64,000 nt of DNA from Lysobacterales bacterium (GCA_019634735.1 JAHCAT010000003.1:1-64000), one strand, 5' to 3'; counted from the first letter of the stretch, positions 1-10,695 are shown. A program made the numbers and translations. Notes: generated by a model from the sequence alone, not told the origin.

Positions 1-125
1 CCGGTCCCCGGTCCCCGGTCCCCGGTCCCCGGTCCCCGATCCCCGATCCCCGATCCCCGATCCCCAGTCCCCGGTCCCCGGTCCCTGGTCCCTGGTCCCG
101 AGTCCCGAGTCCCGAGTCCCGATAC
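1..125. repeat. 7-bp tandem array (GTCCCCG type)
   Basis: About seventeen head-to-tail copies of a 7-bp unit run from the window edge to position 125. The unit drifts from GTCCCCG through ATCCCCG and GTCCCTG to GTCCCGA. Related arrays occur at 49970-50210 and, in opposite orientation, at 62447-62520. The array lies upstream of the glutaredoxin gene and has no coding potential. Confidence 0.9.
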
Positions 126-211
126 ATTGCATTGCCCCCACCCCGCCCCCATAGTGATCGGCTGGGCCATCCGGCCCACCCCTCCCCCTCCCAGCCTCAA
201 GGTGACCCGCC

Positions 212-529
212 GTGGATGTCATGGACCGCATCAAGCAGACCGTCGAATCGCAGCCGATCGTGCTGTTCATGAAGGGCACGCCGCAGTTCCCGATGTGCGG
301 CTTCTCCAGCCGCGTCGTCCAGGCGCTGAAGGCGGTGGGTGCGGAGTTCGGATCGGTCAACGTCCTGGAGGACCCGGAAGTCCGGGCCAGCCTGCCGCGC
401 TATTCGGACTGGCCGACCTTCCCGCAGCTGTTCATCAATGGCGAGCTGATCGGGGGTTGCGACATCACCATCGAGCTCTATGAGAAGGGCGAGCTGGCGC
501 AGATGGTCGCCGAGGTCGCGCGCAGTTGA
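212..529 (+). CDS. grxD: Grx4-family monothiol glutaredoxin
   Basis: Cytosolic monothiol glutaredoxin of 105 residues, the usual length for the Grx4/GrxD family, which binds and delivers [2Fe-2S] clusters together with glutathione and BolA-type partners. The active-site CGFS motif starts at Cys29. The preceding KGTP (residues 21-24) and the later WPTFPQLFINGELIGG segment, with its cis-Pro, are the glutathione-binding elements of the family. I use GTG at 212; an in-frame ATG at 221 would remove only three residues. The stop overlaps the TTG start of the next gene, so the two are probably translated together. Confidence 0.95.
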   Translation: MDVMDRIKQTVESQPIVLFMKGTPQFPMCGFSSRVVQALKAVGAEFGSVNVLEDPEVRASLPRYSDWPTFPQLFINGELIGGCDITIELYEKGELAQMVAEVARS

Positions 530-1299
530 GCGGTCCCGGCCTTCCCGGGCTGGCCTGCCCGGCCGGGCTGGGCGAACCGGCGCCGGACCTGTCCGGCAAG
601 GTGGTGCTGCTGGTCGGTGCCGGCGGCGGCCTCGGCCAGGTGCTCGCCCGGAAGCTGTCGGCTGCGGGCGCTGAGGTGGTCCTGCTCGGCCGTCGCGTCG
701 CACTGCTGGAGCGGCTGTTCGACGCCATCGAGGCCGAGGGCGGCAAGGCCGCGATCTATCCGTTCAACCTGGCCGGTGCCGGTCCGGACGACTACGCCCA
801 GCTGGCTGCCACGCTGCACGAAAAGTGCGGTGGACTCGATGCCCTGGTGTTCGCCTCGGCGCACCTGCGTGGCCTGAGCCCGGTGGACCACACGCCGCCG
901 GACGACTGGCTCACCGCCCTGCACGTCAATCTGGGCGCGCCGTTCCTGCTGGCGCAGGCCTGCCTGCCCTTGCTGCGTGAGCGTCCCGGCTCGGCGCTGC
1001 TGTTCACCGTGAACGGTCCACAGACCGTGGCGCGCGCCTACTGGGGTGGCTATGGCGTGGCCCAGGCCGGCCTGGCGCAGCTTGCGGCGGTGCTGGCCGA
1101 TGAGCTCGAGCAGGGCCCGGTCCGCGTGTTCGCCCTGGATCCCGGGCCGATGCGCACGCCCCTGCGGCAGAAGGTCTGGTTTTCCGAGGATCCGTCCGCC
1201 GTGCCGTCGCCGGAGGCCGCCGCCACGGCGATCACCGGACTGCTCGGTCCGCAGGGCGCGGCGCTGGCCGGTCACCTGCTGCGGCTGCACGACGCCTGA
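526..1299 (+). CDS. SDR-family protein, YciK-like, lacking catalytic Ser and Lys
   Basis: Short-chain dehydrogenase/reductase fold of 257 residues, closest in pattern to the YciK group. The nucleotide-binding GAGGGLG motif is at residues 31-37 and the family's N-rich central strand is present (HVNLGAPF, 133-140). The catalytic triad is broken: the Tyr is kept (Tyr176), but the Ser thirteen residues before it is Asn163 and the Lys of YxxxK is Gln180. It probably binds NAD(P) but should not be a standard SDR oxidoreductase. The TTG start at 526 overlaps the grxD stop (TTGA), implying coupled translation. The substrate is unknown. Confidence 0.8.
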   Translation: MSGPGLPGLACPAGLGEPAPDLSGKVVLLVGAGGGLGQVLARKLSAAGAEVVLLGRRVALLERLFDAIEAEGGKAAIYPFNLAGAGPDDYAQLAATLHEKCGGLDALVFASAHLRGLSPVDHTPPDDWLTALHVNLGAPFLLAQACLPLLRERPGSALLFTVNGPQTVARAYWGGYGVAQAGLAQLAAVLADELEQGPVRVFALDPGPMRTPLRQKVWFSEDPSAVPSPEAAATAITGLLGPQGAALAGHLLRLHDA

Positions 1300-1418
1300 T
1301 CCGGGTGCCGCCCTGGCGCGGCGCCCGGCGGATACGCCGTGGTCCGCGCCCCGTCATCGGGCTGCGGCACGGTGAGGAGATCGCCGGCCAGGGTGGCGGC
1401 CTCAAGGATCATCCCGGC

Positions 1419-1424
1419 TAGACT
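1419..1424 (+). promoter_or_regulatory. -10 box TAGACT of marC, leaderless
   Basis: TAGACT lies seven bases before the marC ATG, so transcription should begin at or next to the start codon. No clear -35 box is visible at 16-18 bp. Confidence 0.5.
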
Positions 1425-1431
1425 GCCGGCC

Positions 1432-2025
1432 ATGGATGTCCTGTCGGCCGCCCTGCTGCTGTTCCTGATCATGGATCCGCTGGGCAACATCCCGGTGTTC
1501 CTGGGTCTGTTGCGGCCGCTGCCGCCGCGCCGGCGGCTGTTCGTCCTGGCCCGCGAGCTGGTGATCGCCCTGGCGATCCTGTTCGCGGTGCTGCTGGCCG
1601 GCCAGTGGGTGCTTGCGGCGCTGCACCTGCGCCAGGAATCGATCAGCATCGGTGGCGGCATCGTGCTGTTCCTGATCGGACTGAAGATGATCTTCCCGCC
1701 GGCCAACGGCCTGTTCGGGGAGATCCCCGAGGGCGAGCCGCTGGTGGTGCCGATGGCGGTGCCGCTGATCGCCGGGCCGTCGACCATGGCGGCCCTGCTG
1801 CTGCTGGCCAACCAGGATCCCGCCCGGACCGTCGACTGGAGCCTGGCCCTGCTGCTGGCCTGGATCGCCAGCGCGGTGATCCTGTTCTCGGCGACTTCGC
1901 TGTACCGCTGGCTGGGTCCGCGCGCGCTGGGGGCGCTCGAGCGCCTGATGGGCATGCTGCTGGTGGCGCTGTCCGTGCAGATGGTGCTGGACGGCGTGGC
2001 CGCCTATCTGCGCGGGATGAACTAG
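1432..2025 (+). CDS. MarC/YhgN-family integral membrane protein
   Basis: Inner-membrane protein of 197 residues in the MarC family, with six predicted helices. The N-terminal DPLGNIPVFL (residues 15-24) and the central PLAxxxGxST-like segment (VPLIAGPSTMAALL) are family signatures. The start is ATG 1432, because the hydrophobic first helix begins directly there and a -10 box sits 7 nt upstream; the frame is open further upstream without homologous sequence. The biochemical role of MarC proteins is not established, and the old link to multiple antibiotic resistance was not upheld. rlmH follows after 4 bp. Confidence 0.9.
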   Translation: MDVLSAALLLFLIMDPLGNIPVFLGLLRPLPPRRRLFVLARELVIALAILFAVLLAGQWVLAALHLRQESISIGGGIVLFLIGLKMIFPPANGLFGEIPEGEPLVVPMAVPLIAGPSTMAALLLLANQDPARTVDWSLALLLAWIASAVILFSATSLYRWLGPRALGALERLMGMLLVALSVQMVLDGVAAYLRGMN

Positions 2026-2029
2026 TTCG

Positions 2030-2503
2030 ATGCGCCTCGTGCTGGCGGCGATCGGACAGCGCATGCCGGCCTGGGTCGAGGCCGGCTTCGGCGAGTACGT
2101 GCGACGCATGCCGCCGCACCTGCGCCTGGAACTGGTCGAGCGTCCGGCATCGCCATGGGCGGCACGCGGCGACGCCGAGCGTGGCCGTCGCGAAGAGGCG
2201 CTGTCGTTGCGCGCAGCCGTGCCTGCCGGCGCCCGGCTGGTGGCGCTGGACGAACGCGGCAGCGCCTGGTCGACCCGCGAGCTGGCCGACCAGCTGGAGC
2301 GCTGGCAGTCCGACGGCCGCGATGTCGCCCTGCTGGTCGGCGGGCCGGACGGCCTCGAGCCGGACCTGCGCGCGCACGCCGACCAGCGCTGGTCGCTGTC
2401 GCCGTTGACCCTGCCGCATCCGCTGGTGCGGGTGGTAGTCGTGGAGCAGCTCTACCGGGCCCACACCCTGCTGGTCGGTCACCCCTACCACCGGTCGGGC
2501 TGA
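2030..2503 (+). CDS. rlmH: 23S rRNA (pseudouridine-1915-N3)-methyltransferase RlmH
   Basis: SPOUT-class methyltransferase of 157 residues, the standard length, that methylates N3 of pseudouridine 1915 in helix 69 of 23S rRNA. The family's SAM-binding trefoil-knot region is visible: LLVGGPDGL (residues 102-110) and the C-terminal LSPLTLPHPLVRVVVVEQLYRA block. In many proteobacteria rlmH follows rsfS and nadD; here it sits between marC and maf, only the latter being a common neighbour. Confidence 0.95.
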   Translation: MRLVLAAIGQRMPAWVEAGFGEYVRRMPPHLRLELVERPASPWAARGDAERGRREEALSLRAAVPAGARLVALDERGSAWSTRELADQLERWQSDGRDVALLVGGPDGLEPDLRAHADQRWSLSPLTLPHPLVRVVVVEQLYRAHTLLVGHPYHRSG

Positions 2504-2554
2504 GTTGGCGGGCCGCCGGTCCTCCGGAGCCGGCGGCCGACGCCTCTGCGGCGC

Positions 2555-2560
2555 TATTCT
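2555..2560 (+). promoter_or_regulatory. -10 box TATTCT of maf, leaderless
   Basis: TATTCT ends six bases before the maf ATG, matching the short spacing seen before several other genes in this window. Confidence 0.4.
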
Positions 2561-2566
2561 TGGCCG

Positions 2567-3169
2567 ATGCCGGAAAACCCCCCGCAGCCCCGCCTGTTCC
2601 TCGCCTCGCGATCGCCGCGCAGGGCCGAGTTGCTGACCCGCCTCGGCGTGCCGTTCGAACTGCTCGATGTCGAACTGGCGGAATCGCCCGGACCGGGGGA
2701 GGCAGCGGCCGACTATGTCCGGCGCCTGGCCCGCGAGAAGGCCGGGGCCGGATTGCTGCAGGTGGCGGCGGTGCCGGGCGTGGTGGTGCTGGGGTCCGAT
2801 ACCGAGGTCGAGCTGGATGGCCAGGTGTTCGGCAAGCCCGCCGGTCCGGCCCAGGCGGTGGCGATGCTGCGGCGCCTGGCCGGCCGCAGCCACCGGGTTC
2901 TCACCGCCGTGTGCCTGGTCAGCGCCGGCCGCGAGGCCGAGGCGCTGTCGGTGTCGGAACTGCGCTTCGCGCCGCTGGACGAGGCGCAGATCGCCGCCTA
3001 CGTGGCCACCGGGGAGCCGTTCGGCAAGGCCGGCGGCTATGCCCTGCAGGGGCGTGCGGGCGCCTTCGTCCAGCATCTCTCGGGCAGCAGCTCCGGCGTG
3101 ATCGGGCTGCCCCTGTACGAGACCTCCCGCCTGCTGGCCGAATTCGGCATCGCGCCCGGCCCCGCCTGA
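2567..3169 (+). CDS. maf: Maf/YhdE-type nucleoside triphosphate pyrophosphatase
   Basis: House-cleaning nucleotide pyrophosphatase of 200 residues (Maf family; hydrolyses non-canonical or surplus nucleoside triphosphates to monophosphates). Visible signatures are the substrate-loop ASRSPRR (residues 13-19), the catalytic Asp region VVLGSDTEVELDGQVFGKP, and the C-terminal AFVQHLSGSSSGVIGLPLYE. Whether it prefers dTTP/UTP (YhdE type) or m7GTP (YceF type) cannot be settled by eye. rng follows on the same strand after 140 bp, a widely conserved neighbour pair. Confidence 0.93.
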   Translation: MPENPPQPRLFLASRSPRRAELLTRLGVPFELLDVELAESPGPGEAAADYVRRLAREKAGAGLLQVAAVPGVVVLGSDTEVELDGQVFGKPAGPAQAVAMLRRLAGRSHRVLTAVCLVSAGREAEALSVSELRFAPLDEAQIAAYVATGEPFGKAGGYALQGRAGAFVQHLSGSSSGVIGLPLYETSRLLAEFGIAPGPA

Positions 3170-3309
3170 GGCGGCGATCCCGGTCGCGCGCAGCGTGCGG
3201 TGCGATGGACCCGCCCGGTCCGTCCGCCGGACGTCGACCACCGAAGGCGCGGCCCCGGCCAGGTCGTGTTCGGATCGGGCACAATCCCGCACGAACGCGA
3301 GGAATTCCT

Positions 3310-4812
3310 GTGTCCGAAGAGCTGTTGATCAATGTCACGCCGCGCGAGACCCGGGTCGCCCTGGTCGAGAACGGCATGCTCCAGGAAGTGCTCGTCGAGC
3401 GCAGTGCCCGACGCGGCTGGTACGGCAATGTCTACAAGGGCAAGGTCGTGCGTGTGTTGCCGGGAATGCAGGCGGCCTTCATCGAGATAGGTCTGGAGCG
3501 CACCGCGTTCCTGCACGCCTCCGACATCGTGCGGACGGCGCCTGTGGAGCCGGAGCCCGAGCCGGACGACGGGCCCGCCGCGCCGGTGGCGCCGGCACCG
3601 GCGCCCACGCCACCGATAGGCGAGCTGGTCCGCGAGGGCCAGGAGCTGGTCGTCCAGGTCATCAAGGATCCGATCGGCAGCAAGGGCGCACGACTGACCA
3701 CGCAGATCAGCCTGCCCTCGCGCTACCTGGTGCTGATGCCGCGCAGCCGCACCCTGGGCGTGTCGGCGCGCATCGAGGACGAGACCGAGCGCGGCCGCCT
3801 CAAGACGATCATCCAGGGTCATGCCGAGCGCACCGGCTGCGGCTACATCGTCCGGACCAATGCCGAGGGCCAGCCCGCCGAGGCCCTGGACGAGGACGTC
3901 GCCTATCTGGCCAAGGCCTGGGCCGAATTGCAGGCGGCGGCGCCCAGCGCCAGGGTGGGCGCCCGCCTCTACGAGGACCTGGGGCTGCCGCTGCGTGCGC
4001 TGCGCGACCTGATGCGGGCGAACATCGAGAAGGTGCGGATCGATTCCCGGGAAACCTGGGAGAAGGCCCTTGCATTCGCCCGCATCTACATGCCAGGTCA
4101 GGTCGAGCACATCGAGCATTACCCCGGAGAACGACCGCTGTTCGATCTGTACGGCATCGAGGACGAGATCCAGAAGGCCCTGCACAAGAACGTGCCGCTG
4201 AAGTCCGGGGGGCACCTGGTGTTCGACCAGACCGAGGCGATGACCACGGTCGACGTCAACACCGGCGGCTACCTGGGCCATCGCAACCTCGAGGAGACCG
4301 TGTTCCGGACCAACCTCGAGGCGGCCCAGACGGTCGCCCGTCAGCTTCGCCTGCGTAATCTTGGCGGCATCATCATCATCGACTTCATCGACATGGAGGA
4401 CGATGAGCACAAGCGCCAGGTGCTGAGAACCCTCGAGAAGGGCCTGGCCCGCGACCACGCCAAGACCACGGTATACGCCATGAGCCCGCTGGGCCTGGTC
4501 GAGATGACCCGCAAGCGCACCACCGAGAGCCTGGCCCGGCAACTGACCGAGCCCTGTCCCGCCTGCGAGGGCAGGGGGGTGGTCAAGACCGCCGAGACCG
4601 TCTGCTACGAGGTGTTCCGCGAGATCACCCGGGCGGTCCGCCAGTTCGAGGCCGACGCCCTGCTGGTGCTGGCCAGTCCGCGCATCGTCAACCGCATCAC
4701 CGAGGAGGAATCGGCGGCGGTGGCCGAACTGGAGGAGTTCCTGGGCAAGAGCATCCGCTTCCAGGCCGAGGAGCAGTACGGACCCGAGCAGTACGATGTC
4801 GTGCTGCTCTGA
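3310..4812 (+). CDS. rng: Ribonuclease G
   Basis: Endoribonuclease of the RNase E/G family, 500 residues. It matures 16S rRNA 5' ends and degrades mRNA. It begins with the S1-like domain (residues 1-120), which carries a proline- and acid-rich loop (about residues 77-100) slightly longer than in E. coli. The two catalytic Asp residues lie in TTVDVNTGG and IIIDFIDMED, and the zinc-link is CPACEGRG. There is no long C-terminal degradosome scaffold, so it is RNase G rather than E. The GTG start is preceded by a good ribosome site (GAGGAAT). A 6-bp GCTGCG/CGCAGC hairpin follows the stop but has no T-tract. Confidence 0.95.
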   Translation: MSEELLINVTPRETRVALVENGMLQEVLVERSARRGWYGNVYKGKVVRVLPGMQAAFIEIGLERTAFLHASDIVRTAPVEPEPEPDDGPAAPVAPAPAPTPPIGELVREGQELVVQVIKDPIGSKGARLTTQISLPSRYLVLMPRSRTLGVSARIEDETERGRLKTIIQGHAERTGCGYIVRTNAEGQPAEALDEDVAYLAKAWAELQAAAPSARVGARLYEDLGLPLRALRDLMRANIEKVRIDSRETWEKALAFARIYMPGQVEHIEHYPGERPLFDLYGIEDEIQKALHKNVPLKSGGHLVFDQTEAMTTVDVNTGGYLGHRNLEETVFRTNLEAAQTVARQLRLRNLGGIIIIDFIDMEDDEHKRQVLRTLEKGLARDHAKTTVYAMSPLGLVEMTRKRTTESLARQLTEPCPACEGRGVVKTAETVCYEVFREITRAVRQFEADALLVLASPRIVNRITEEESAAVAELEEFLGKSIRFQAEEQYGPEQYDVVLL

Positions 4813-4869
4813 TCCCCGGCTGCGCGGCCGCAGCGGCATTCAGGCCTGCGGTAGCGTCCGGGCCGCCTG

Positions 4870-7800
4870 ATGGCCTGGCGTCGCCGCCTGAGGCGCACCG
4901 TGCTGTTCGCGGTGGCCGGACTGCTGATCGGCCTCGCCGTGCTGGTCGGCCTGGTGCAGTTGGCGCTGCCCTGGTGGGCCTCCGACCCGGACCGGGTCGC
5001 CCGGCTGTTGTCCTCGCGGCTGGCCACGCCGGTCCGGATCGACGCGGTGCAGCCGGTCTGGAGCGGGCGCGGCCCCCGCATCGTGCTCGATGGCGTGCGC
5101 CTGGGCACCGGCGATGCGGAGGTGGTGCTCGGCCGCGCCGAATGGGCGATCGACCTGGCCGGGGCCCTCCTGCCCGGACGGCACCTGAGCGAATTCCGGC
5201 TTGATGGCCTCGATCTGGTCCTGGAGCAGAGTGCCGACGGCACCTGGGAGGTGCTGGGCCTGCCCGAGTTGTTCAAGGGACCGACCCGCCCCTTGCGGCA
5301 GATCCTCGACACCTTGCCGGCCTTCGCCCTCTACGACAGCCGGCTGACGGTGCGCGGCCCGGACTCGGGCGCCGCGATGGTGGTCGAGCTGGCCTCGCTG
5401 CGCCGGTTGCCCGGCAGCGGCCCGGTGCGCTGGCGGGGCCGCGTGCTGTCCGGGGAGGCCGGGGCCGCGCAGGGCGAAGGCCTGACCCTGGCGCTCGACC
5501 TGCAGGGTACGCGCGGCCTGCTGCACGTCAGGGGAGAGCGCCTGTCCCTGTCCGACTGGCTGGCGCCCTTGCCGATGGCGGGGCTGCGTCCCGCGGACGG
5601 CCAACTCGCCGTGGATGCCTGGCTGCGCCTGGAGGGTTCGGGCATCGAGTCGATCCGGCTCTCGGTTCGCTCCCGTGGCAGCCGCTGGACCTCGCGCACG
5701 CCGGTCATGGGCCCCGACGACGGCACGCCGGCCGGCGTCAGCCTGCCGGCACTCCGCCTCGACACGCACTGGTGGCGCAGCGGCGCGGGCGGCGAGCTTG
5801 CCGGCGAACTGGTGCTGGGCGAGGGTCCACCCGCCAGACTGGCCGGCAGGACGGCGGAAGGCCTGCGAAGCCTGCATGTCCGCGACCTGCCCCTGTCCGC
5901 GTGGCTGCCGGTCCTCGCCCAGGTCGATGCGCTGCCACCGCTGATGCGCCAGTGGCTTCGCGAGAGCGGGGCCGATGCCCGCATCGACGGCGTCGATCTG
6001 CATTTCGAGGGTCCGGCGATCCGGCAGTACGCCGTGCGTGTGACCGGACTCAGGGCGGCACCGGCTGCCGGCCTGCCGGGCCTGGACGGCCTGGGACTGC
6101 GGATGCGTGGCGACCCAGCGGGCCTGGTCGCCTGGCTGGAGCCGGATCCTGTTGTCATCGCCTGGCCGGGCGTGTTTGCCGCGCCGGTCCAGCTGGTGGC
6201 CGGCCCAGGCGTTCTGGCCGGATGGCAGCATCCCGAGGGCGGCTGGACGTTCGGCAGCGACGGCCTGGTGTTGCGCCTGGGCGAGGGGGAGGTGGAGCTG
6301 GCGGGGGCGGTGGATCTGCACGCGGGGCAGGCACCCCTGGTCGATGCCGGTGCGCGGGTTTCGGCGACTTCCCTGCAGTCGGTCAAACCGTTCTGGCCAC
6401 TGAACCGCATCCCCAACACCGCGGCCTTCCTGAACCGGGCGCTGACCGCCGGCGAGTTGAGCGGCGGGCGGGTCTGGCTGCGTGGACCGGTGGACCGCTT
6501 TCCGTTCGCCGGCAACGAGGGTCGCCTGGATGCCTCGGCCTCGGTGCGCGGCGCCGGTCTCGACTACCACCCGGACTGGCCGGCCCTGTCGGGCATCGAC
6601 GCCGACCTGCAATTCGAGAACCTGGTGCTGGACATCCAGGGTCGCCGCGCCCAGGTGATGGGCATGCGACTGGCACGGGCCAGCGCGCGCGTCGACGACC
6701 TGCGCGATGCGGTTTTCAGGATCCAGGCCCAGGGCCAGGGCAGCGGCGAGGCCTTGATGGCAGTGTTGCGCGCCACGCCGGTGCAGTCGCTCTACGGCGA
6801 CCAGATCGCCGGCATGGCGCTGGCCGGCGAACCCCGGGTGGACCTTGAGGTCGCCGTGCCCAGCAAGCCGGAGCTGGGCAGGACCGAAGTCGATGGCCGG
6901 GTCGTGTTCAGCGGAAGCGAACGCTACACGGACAGTGTTCGGGGCCTGGTCTTCGGGGATCTGCGCGGCAGCCTGGCCTTCACCCGCACCGGCCTGTCCG
7001 CCGAGCAGCTGGCGCTCAGCCTGGCTGGCGAGCCGGCGCAACTCGCCCTGCGCATCGGCAGCCCGACCGTGGATCCGGAGGCCGCCGTGGAAGCCGAGCT
7101 GACCGGGCGGGTGTCGGCATCAGCGCTGTTCGCCCGGGTCCCCGGACTTGCGCCATTGCTGACCGCGGCGCGCGGTAGGGCCGATTGGCGGGTGCGCCTG
7201 CACGTGCCCGACGAGGGCGATGGCTGGCTGCGCGCGGAAAGCGACCTGCGCGGCATCGCCTTGCGCCTACCTGCGCCGCTGGCCAAGGAGGCCGACAGCG
7301 TCCTGCCGCTGCGCCTGCAGACCGGCCTGGCAGAAGTCGACCGGCGCATCGACCTTCGCCTGGGACCGCTGCTGCGCCTGCGGGCGCGCCTGCCGGGGCC
7401 GGGTCAGCCGCTGGCCGGCGCACTGGCACTGGGCGGGGCCGAACCCGAGCAGATTCCCGACAGCGGCTTCGTGGTGACCGGCCAGGTGCCTGCGCTCGAT
7501 CTCAGCGGCTGGTTGGCCTTCGAGGAGGCCAGCGGCCCACCGCCTGCGCCCGTTGGCACCGGGGACGATGCCGACGCGGACGCCGGCCCCGTCGTCACCC
7601 GGTCGCCGCCGGAGGACGCCGTGCCCGTCCAGTGGCCCCAGGTCATCCTGCGCGTCGGCGAACTCGGCGTACTCGGCCGCTCCTTCCGGGAGGTCGATGT
7701 GCAGATGCGTCCGGGCGAGGGCCAGGTCCGGGTCGATCTGCGCGGCCCCGACATCGATGGCCAGGTGCTCTGGTCCAAGGCGGCTGCCGGCAGGGTGGTG

Positions 7801-8763
7801 CGCGGGCAGCTCGCCCGCCTGCATGTCCCGGAAGGACCAGGCGGCGCGGCTGGCGGCGTGGGTGCGCCCGACGCGATGCCCGGCCTCGATCTCGCCATCG
7901 ACGACCTGCGGGTCGGCGCCGTTGCCCTGGGCCAGGCCCGTCTCGAGGCGGCGGTCGCCGGTGATGCATTCGAGATCCGCCGCTTCGAGACGCGCAGCCC
8001 GGCGTTCGACATGGACGCGACAGGCAACTGGCGACGCAGCGATGGCCGCGACCTGTCGACGATGCGTATCGACCTGGCCGCAGAAGATCTTGGCCGGATG
8101 CTTGAGGTGTTCGGCTTCGCCCGGCTGGTCGAGGGCGGCAGGACGCGGATCGGCATCGAGGGAAGCTGGCGCGGATCGCCGGCCGCGTTCGCACTGGAGG
8201 TGGTCGATGGCCGCCTGACGGTCAAAGTCGAGAGCGGCCGGATCGCCGAGCTCGATCCCGGGGTGGGCCGGCTGTTCGGACTGCTCAACCTGCGCGAGAT
8301 TCCGCGACGGCTGATCCTGGATTTCCGCGACTTCTTCAGCCAGGGCCTGCGCTTCAACTCCATCGAGGGCGAGTTTGCCCTCAATGTCGGCGAGGCATAC
8401 ACCGACAACGTGGTTCTCAAGTCCTCGTCGGCGGACATCCTGTTCACCGGTCGCACCGGCCTGATCATGCGCGACTACGACCAGATGGTCGAAGTGACGC
8501 CACGGCTGGGTGGTACCCTGCCGGTGGTCGGCGCCATCGCCGGCGGACCGGCCGGCGCGGCGGCCGGCCTGATCGCCCAGGGCATCCTGCGCGTCGACCA
8601 GGCGACCAAGGCCGTCTACCGCGTATCCGGCTCCTGGGACGAGCCGGTGATCGTCAAGCAGGAGCCGGCGCGCGAGCAGCGCGGCCGGCGCGCCGACCCC
8701 GACCCCCGGCCCGGAGCCGACCCGGGCACCGCCAGAACCGACCAGGAACGCCGTCGACCATGA
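4870..8763 (+). CDS. yhdP: YhdP-family AsmA-like envelope phospholipid transport protein
   Basis: Very long inner-membrane-anchored periplasmic protein, 1297 residues, matching the size of YhdP (DUF3971 / AsmA-like). In E. coli YhdP, TamB and YdbH form redundant bridges that carry phospholipids to the outer membrane. One N-terminal membrane helix spans about residues 13-37; the remainder is beta-rich. The C-terminal domain ([20 protein letters not shown]) is the conserved AsmA-type end. A charged, proline-rich tail of about 30 residues closes the protein. Its last four bases overlap the tldD start (ATGA), the usual yhdP-tldD coupling. Confidence 0.93.
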   Translation: MAWRRRLRRTVLFAVAGLLIGLAVLVGLVQLALPWWASDPDRVARLLSSRLATPVRIDAVQPVWSGRGPRIVLDGVRLGTGDAEVVLGRAEWAIDLAGALLPGRHLSEFRLDGLDLVLEQSADGTWEVLGLPELFKGPTRPLRQILDTLPAFALYDSRLTVRGPDSGAAMVVELASLRRLPGSGPVRWRGRVLSGEAGAAQGEGLTLALDLQGTRGLLHVRGERLSLSDWLAPLPMAGLRPADGQLAVDAWLRLEGSGIESIRLSVRSRGSRWTSRTPVMGPDDGTPAGVSLPALRLDTHWWRSGAGGELAGELVLGEGPPARLAGRTAEGLRSLHVRDLPLSAWLPVLAQVDALPPLMRQWLRESGADARIDGVDLHFEGPAIRQYAVRVTGLRAAPAAGLPGLDGLGLRMRGDPAGLVAWLEPDPVVIAWPGVFAAPVQLVAGPGVLAGWQHPEGGWTFGSDGLVLRLGEGEVELAGAVDLHAGQAPLVDAGARVSATSLQSVKPFWPLNRIPNTAAFLNRALTAGELSGGRVWLRGPVDRFPFAGNEGRLDASASVRGAGLDYHPDWPALSGIDADLQFENLVLDIQGRRAQVMGMRLARASARVDDLRDAVFRIQAQGQGSGEALMAVLRATPVQSLYGDQIAGMALAGEPRVDLEVAVPSKPELGRTEVDGRVVFSGSERYTDSVRGLVFGDLRGSLAFTRTGLSAEQLALSLAGEPAQLALRIGSPTVDPEAAVEAELTGRVSASALFARVPGLAPLLTAARGRADWRVRLHVPDEGDGWLRAESDLRGIALRLPAPLAKEADSVLPLRLQTGLAEVDRRIDLRLGPLLRLRARLPGPGQPLAGALALGGAEPEQIPDSGFVVTGQVPALDLSGWLAFEEASGPPPAPVGTGDDADADAGPVVTRSPPEDAVPVQWPQVILRVGELGVLGRSFREVDVQMRPGEGQVRVDLRGPDIDGQVLWSKAAAGRVVRGQLARLHVPEGPGGAAGGVGAPDAMPGLDLAIDDLRVGAVALGQARLEAAVAGDAFEIRRFETRSPAFDMDATGNWRRSDGRDLSTMRIDLAAEDLGRMLEVFGFARLVEGGRTRIGIEGSWRGSPAAFALEVVDGRLTVKVESGRIAELDPGVGRLFGLLNLREIPRRLILDFRDFFSQGLRFNSIEGEFALNVGEAYTDNVVLKSSSADILFTGRTGLIMRDYDQMVEVTPRLGGTLPVVGAIAGGPAGAAAGLIAQGILRVDQATKAVYRVSGSWDEPVIVKQEPAREQRGRRADPDPRPGADPGTARTDQERRRP

Positions 8764-10211
8764 CCGACCCGTCTTCCGCATTGACCCGTGCCGAGCAGGC
8801 GCTGCTGGCCCCAGGCGGCCTCGACAGCGGCGACCTGGAGCGCGTCTTCGGCATCGTCATGGGCCCGGGCATCGACGATGCCGACCTGTACTTCCAGCGC
8901 AGCCGCAGCGAGTACTGGGGCCTCGAGGACGGTATCGTCAAGGAAGGCAGCCACTCGATCGAGCAGGGCGTCGGCGTGCGTGCGATCAGCGGCGACCGCA
9001 CCGGCTTCGCCTATTCCGACGAGATCGTGCTGCCGGCACTGCGCGAGGCGGGCGAGGCCGCACGGGCGATCGCCCGGGATGGCCGCAGCCTGCCCGGCCG
9101 GGCGCTGACCGCCCGCCATGGGCGGGCGCTGTATGCGCCCCTCGATCCGATCGACAGCCTCGACAACGAGGCCAAGGTCAATCTGCTGCGCGAGATCGAT
9201 GCCTTTGCCCGGGCCCTGGATCCGCGTGTCCGACAGGTCATCGTCAGCCTCGCCGGCAGCATCGAGACGGTGCTGGTGGCCGCAAGCGACGGCACCCTGG
9301 CCGCCGACGTCCGTCCCCTGGTTCGCTGCAACGTCCAGGTGATCGTCGAGTCAGGCGGCCGCCGCGAGCAGGGCAGCGCAGGCGGTGGCGGTCGCCACGA
9401 CTACCGGCACCTGCTGGCGCAGGAACTGCCGTTCGCCTTCGCGCGCGAGGCGGTGCGCCAGGCCCTGGTCAACCTCGAGTCGGTCGATGCGCCGGCCGGC
9501 GAGATGGCGGTGGTGCTCGGGCCGGGCTGGCCGGGCGTGCTGCTGCACGAGGCGGTCGGGCATGGCCTGGAGGGCGACTTCAACCGCAAGGGGACGAGCG
9601 CCTATGCGGGCCGGATCGGCGAGCAGGTGGCCTCGCCCCTGTGCACGATCGTAGACGACGGCACCCTGGCCAGCCGTCGCGGCTCGCTCAACATCGACGA
9701 CGAGGGGACGCCGACCGCCTGCACGACGCTGATCGAGAACGGCGTCCTGGTCGGCTACCTGCAGGACCGCCTGAACGCCCGGCTGATGGGACAGGCGCCG
9801 ACCGGCAACGGCCGCCGCGAGTCCTTTGCCCACCTGCCGATGCCGCGCATGACCAACACCTACATGCGCGCCGGCGAAAGCGACCCCACCGAGATCATCG
9901 CCTCGGTGCGCCGGGGCCTGTATGCCGTCAACTTCGGCGGCGGCCAGGTCGACATCACCTCGGGCCGTTTCGTGTTCTCGGCGTCCGAGGCCTACCTGAT
10001 CGAGGACGGCAGGGTGACCGCGCCGGTCAAGGGCGCCACCCTGGTCGGCAACGGCCCGGAGGCGATGGCGCGGATCAGCATGGTCGGCAACGACCTGGCG
10101 CTCGACGCCGGGGTCGGCGTCTGCGGCAAGGAAGGCCAGAGCGTGCCGGTCGGGGTCGGCCAGCCGACCCTGAAGATCGAGCGCATGACGGTCGGCGGCA
10201 CGCGGTCGTGA
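8760..10211 (+). CDS. tldD: Metalloprotease TldD
   Basis: Subunit of the TldD/TldE (PmbA) heterodimeric zinc protease, 483 residues. The metal-binding HExxxH is seen as [11 protein letters not shown] beginning near residue 263. The family's C-terminal block ([19 protein letters not shown]) is intact. TldE/PmbA is not next to it, which is common. Known roles of the complex are maturation of peptide antibiotics and degradation of unfolded peptides. The gene overlaps yhdP by 4 bp and its stop overlaps the next GTG. Confidence 0.95.
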   Translation: MTDPSSALTRAEQALLAPGGLDSGDLERVFGIVMGPGIDDADLYFQRSRSEYWGLEDGIVKEGSHSIEQGVGVRAISGDRTGFAYSDEIVLPALREAGEAARAIARDGRSLPGRALTARHGRALYAPLDPIDSLDNEAKVNLLREIDAFARALDPRVRQVIVSLAGSIETVLVAASDGTLAADVRPLVRCNVQVIVESGGRREQGSAGGGGRHDYRHLLAQELPFAFAREAVRQALVNLESVDAPAGEMAVVLGPGWPGVLLHEAVGHGLEGDFNRKGTSAYAGRIGEQVASPLCTIVDDGTLASRRGSLNIDDEGTPTACTTLIENGVLVGYLQDRLNARLMGQAPTGNGRRESFAHLPMPRMTNTYMRAGESDPTEIIASVRRGLYAVNFGGGQVDITSGRFVFSASEAYLIEDGRVTAPVKGATLVGNGPEAMARISMVGNDLALDAGVGVCGKEGQSVPVGVGQPTLKIERMTVGGTRS

Positions 10212-10693
10212 GCCGGGTCGCGCGCTGGATCGCCTGCGCCGCGCTCGCCTCGGCGGGCCTGTCCGGGCAGGCCCGCGGCCAGGCGCCGATGGAGCAACGG
10301 GCGGCCGGCACCTTCGAGGTCGAGCTGACCGTCGAGCAGGACGAGGACGAAGGCAGCACGCGTCTGGGCCGGATGCGACTGGACAAGCGGTACACGGGCG
10401 GCCTCCAGGCGACTGCCGTGGGCAGCATGCTGACTGCCATGTCGCCGGTCGAGGGTTCCGCTGCGTACACCGCCATCGAGCGCGTCTACGGCATGCTGGA
10501 GGGCCGCAGCGGCAGCTTCGTCCTGGTCCACCTGGGCACCCTGGAGCGCGGTGCCGGCGAGCTCGACATCCGGATCGTTGCCGATTCCGGGACCGGCGAG
10601 CTGGAGGGAATCCGCGGACGGATGCTGATCGAGGTCGACGGCGGGCTCCATCGCTACGTGCTGGACTTCAGCTTCCCGGACATCGCCGAGTGA
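10208..10693 (+). CDS. Secreted DUF3224 domain protein
   Basis: Small exported protein of 161 residues with a signal peptide (about residues 1-25, ending ARGQA). The mature part matches DUF3224 in pattern: [18 protein letters not shown], then [14 protein letters not shown], then a [14 protein letters not shown] block and a final HRYVLDFSF strand. DUF3224 proteins have a lipocalin-like or allene-oxide-cyclase-like barrel and no proven function. GTG 10208 overlaps the tldD stop. A 10-bp-stem hairpin follows the stop at 10696. Confidence 0.82.
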   Translation: MSRVARWIACAALASAGLSGQARGQAPMEQRAAGTFEVELTVEQDEDEGSTRLGRMRLDKRYTGGLQATAVGSMLTAMSPVEGSAAYTAIERVYGMLEGRSGSFVLVHLGTLERGAGELDIRIVADSGTGELEGIRGRMLIEVDGGLHRYVLDFSFPDIAE

Positions 10694-10695
10694 AC

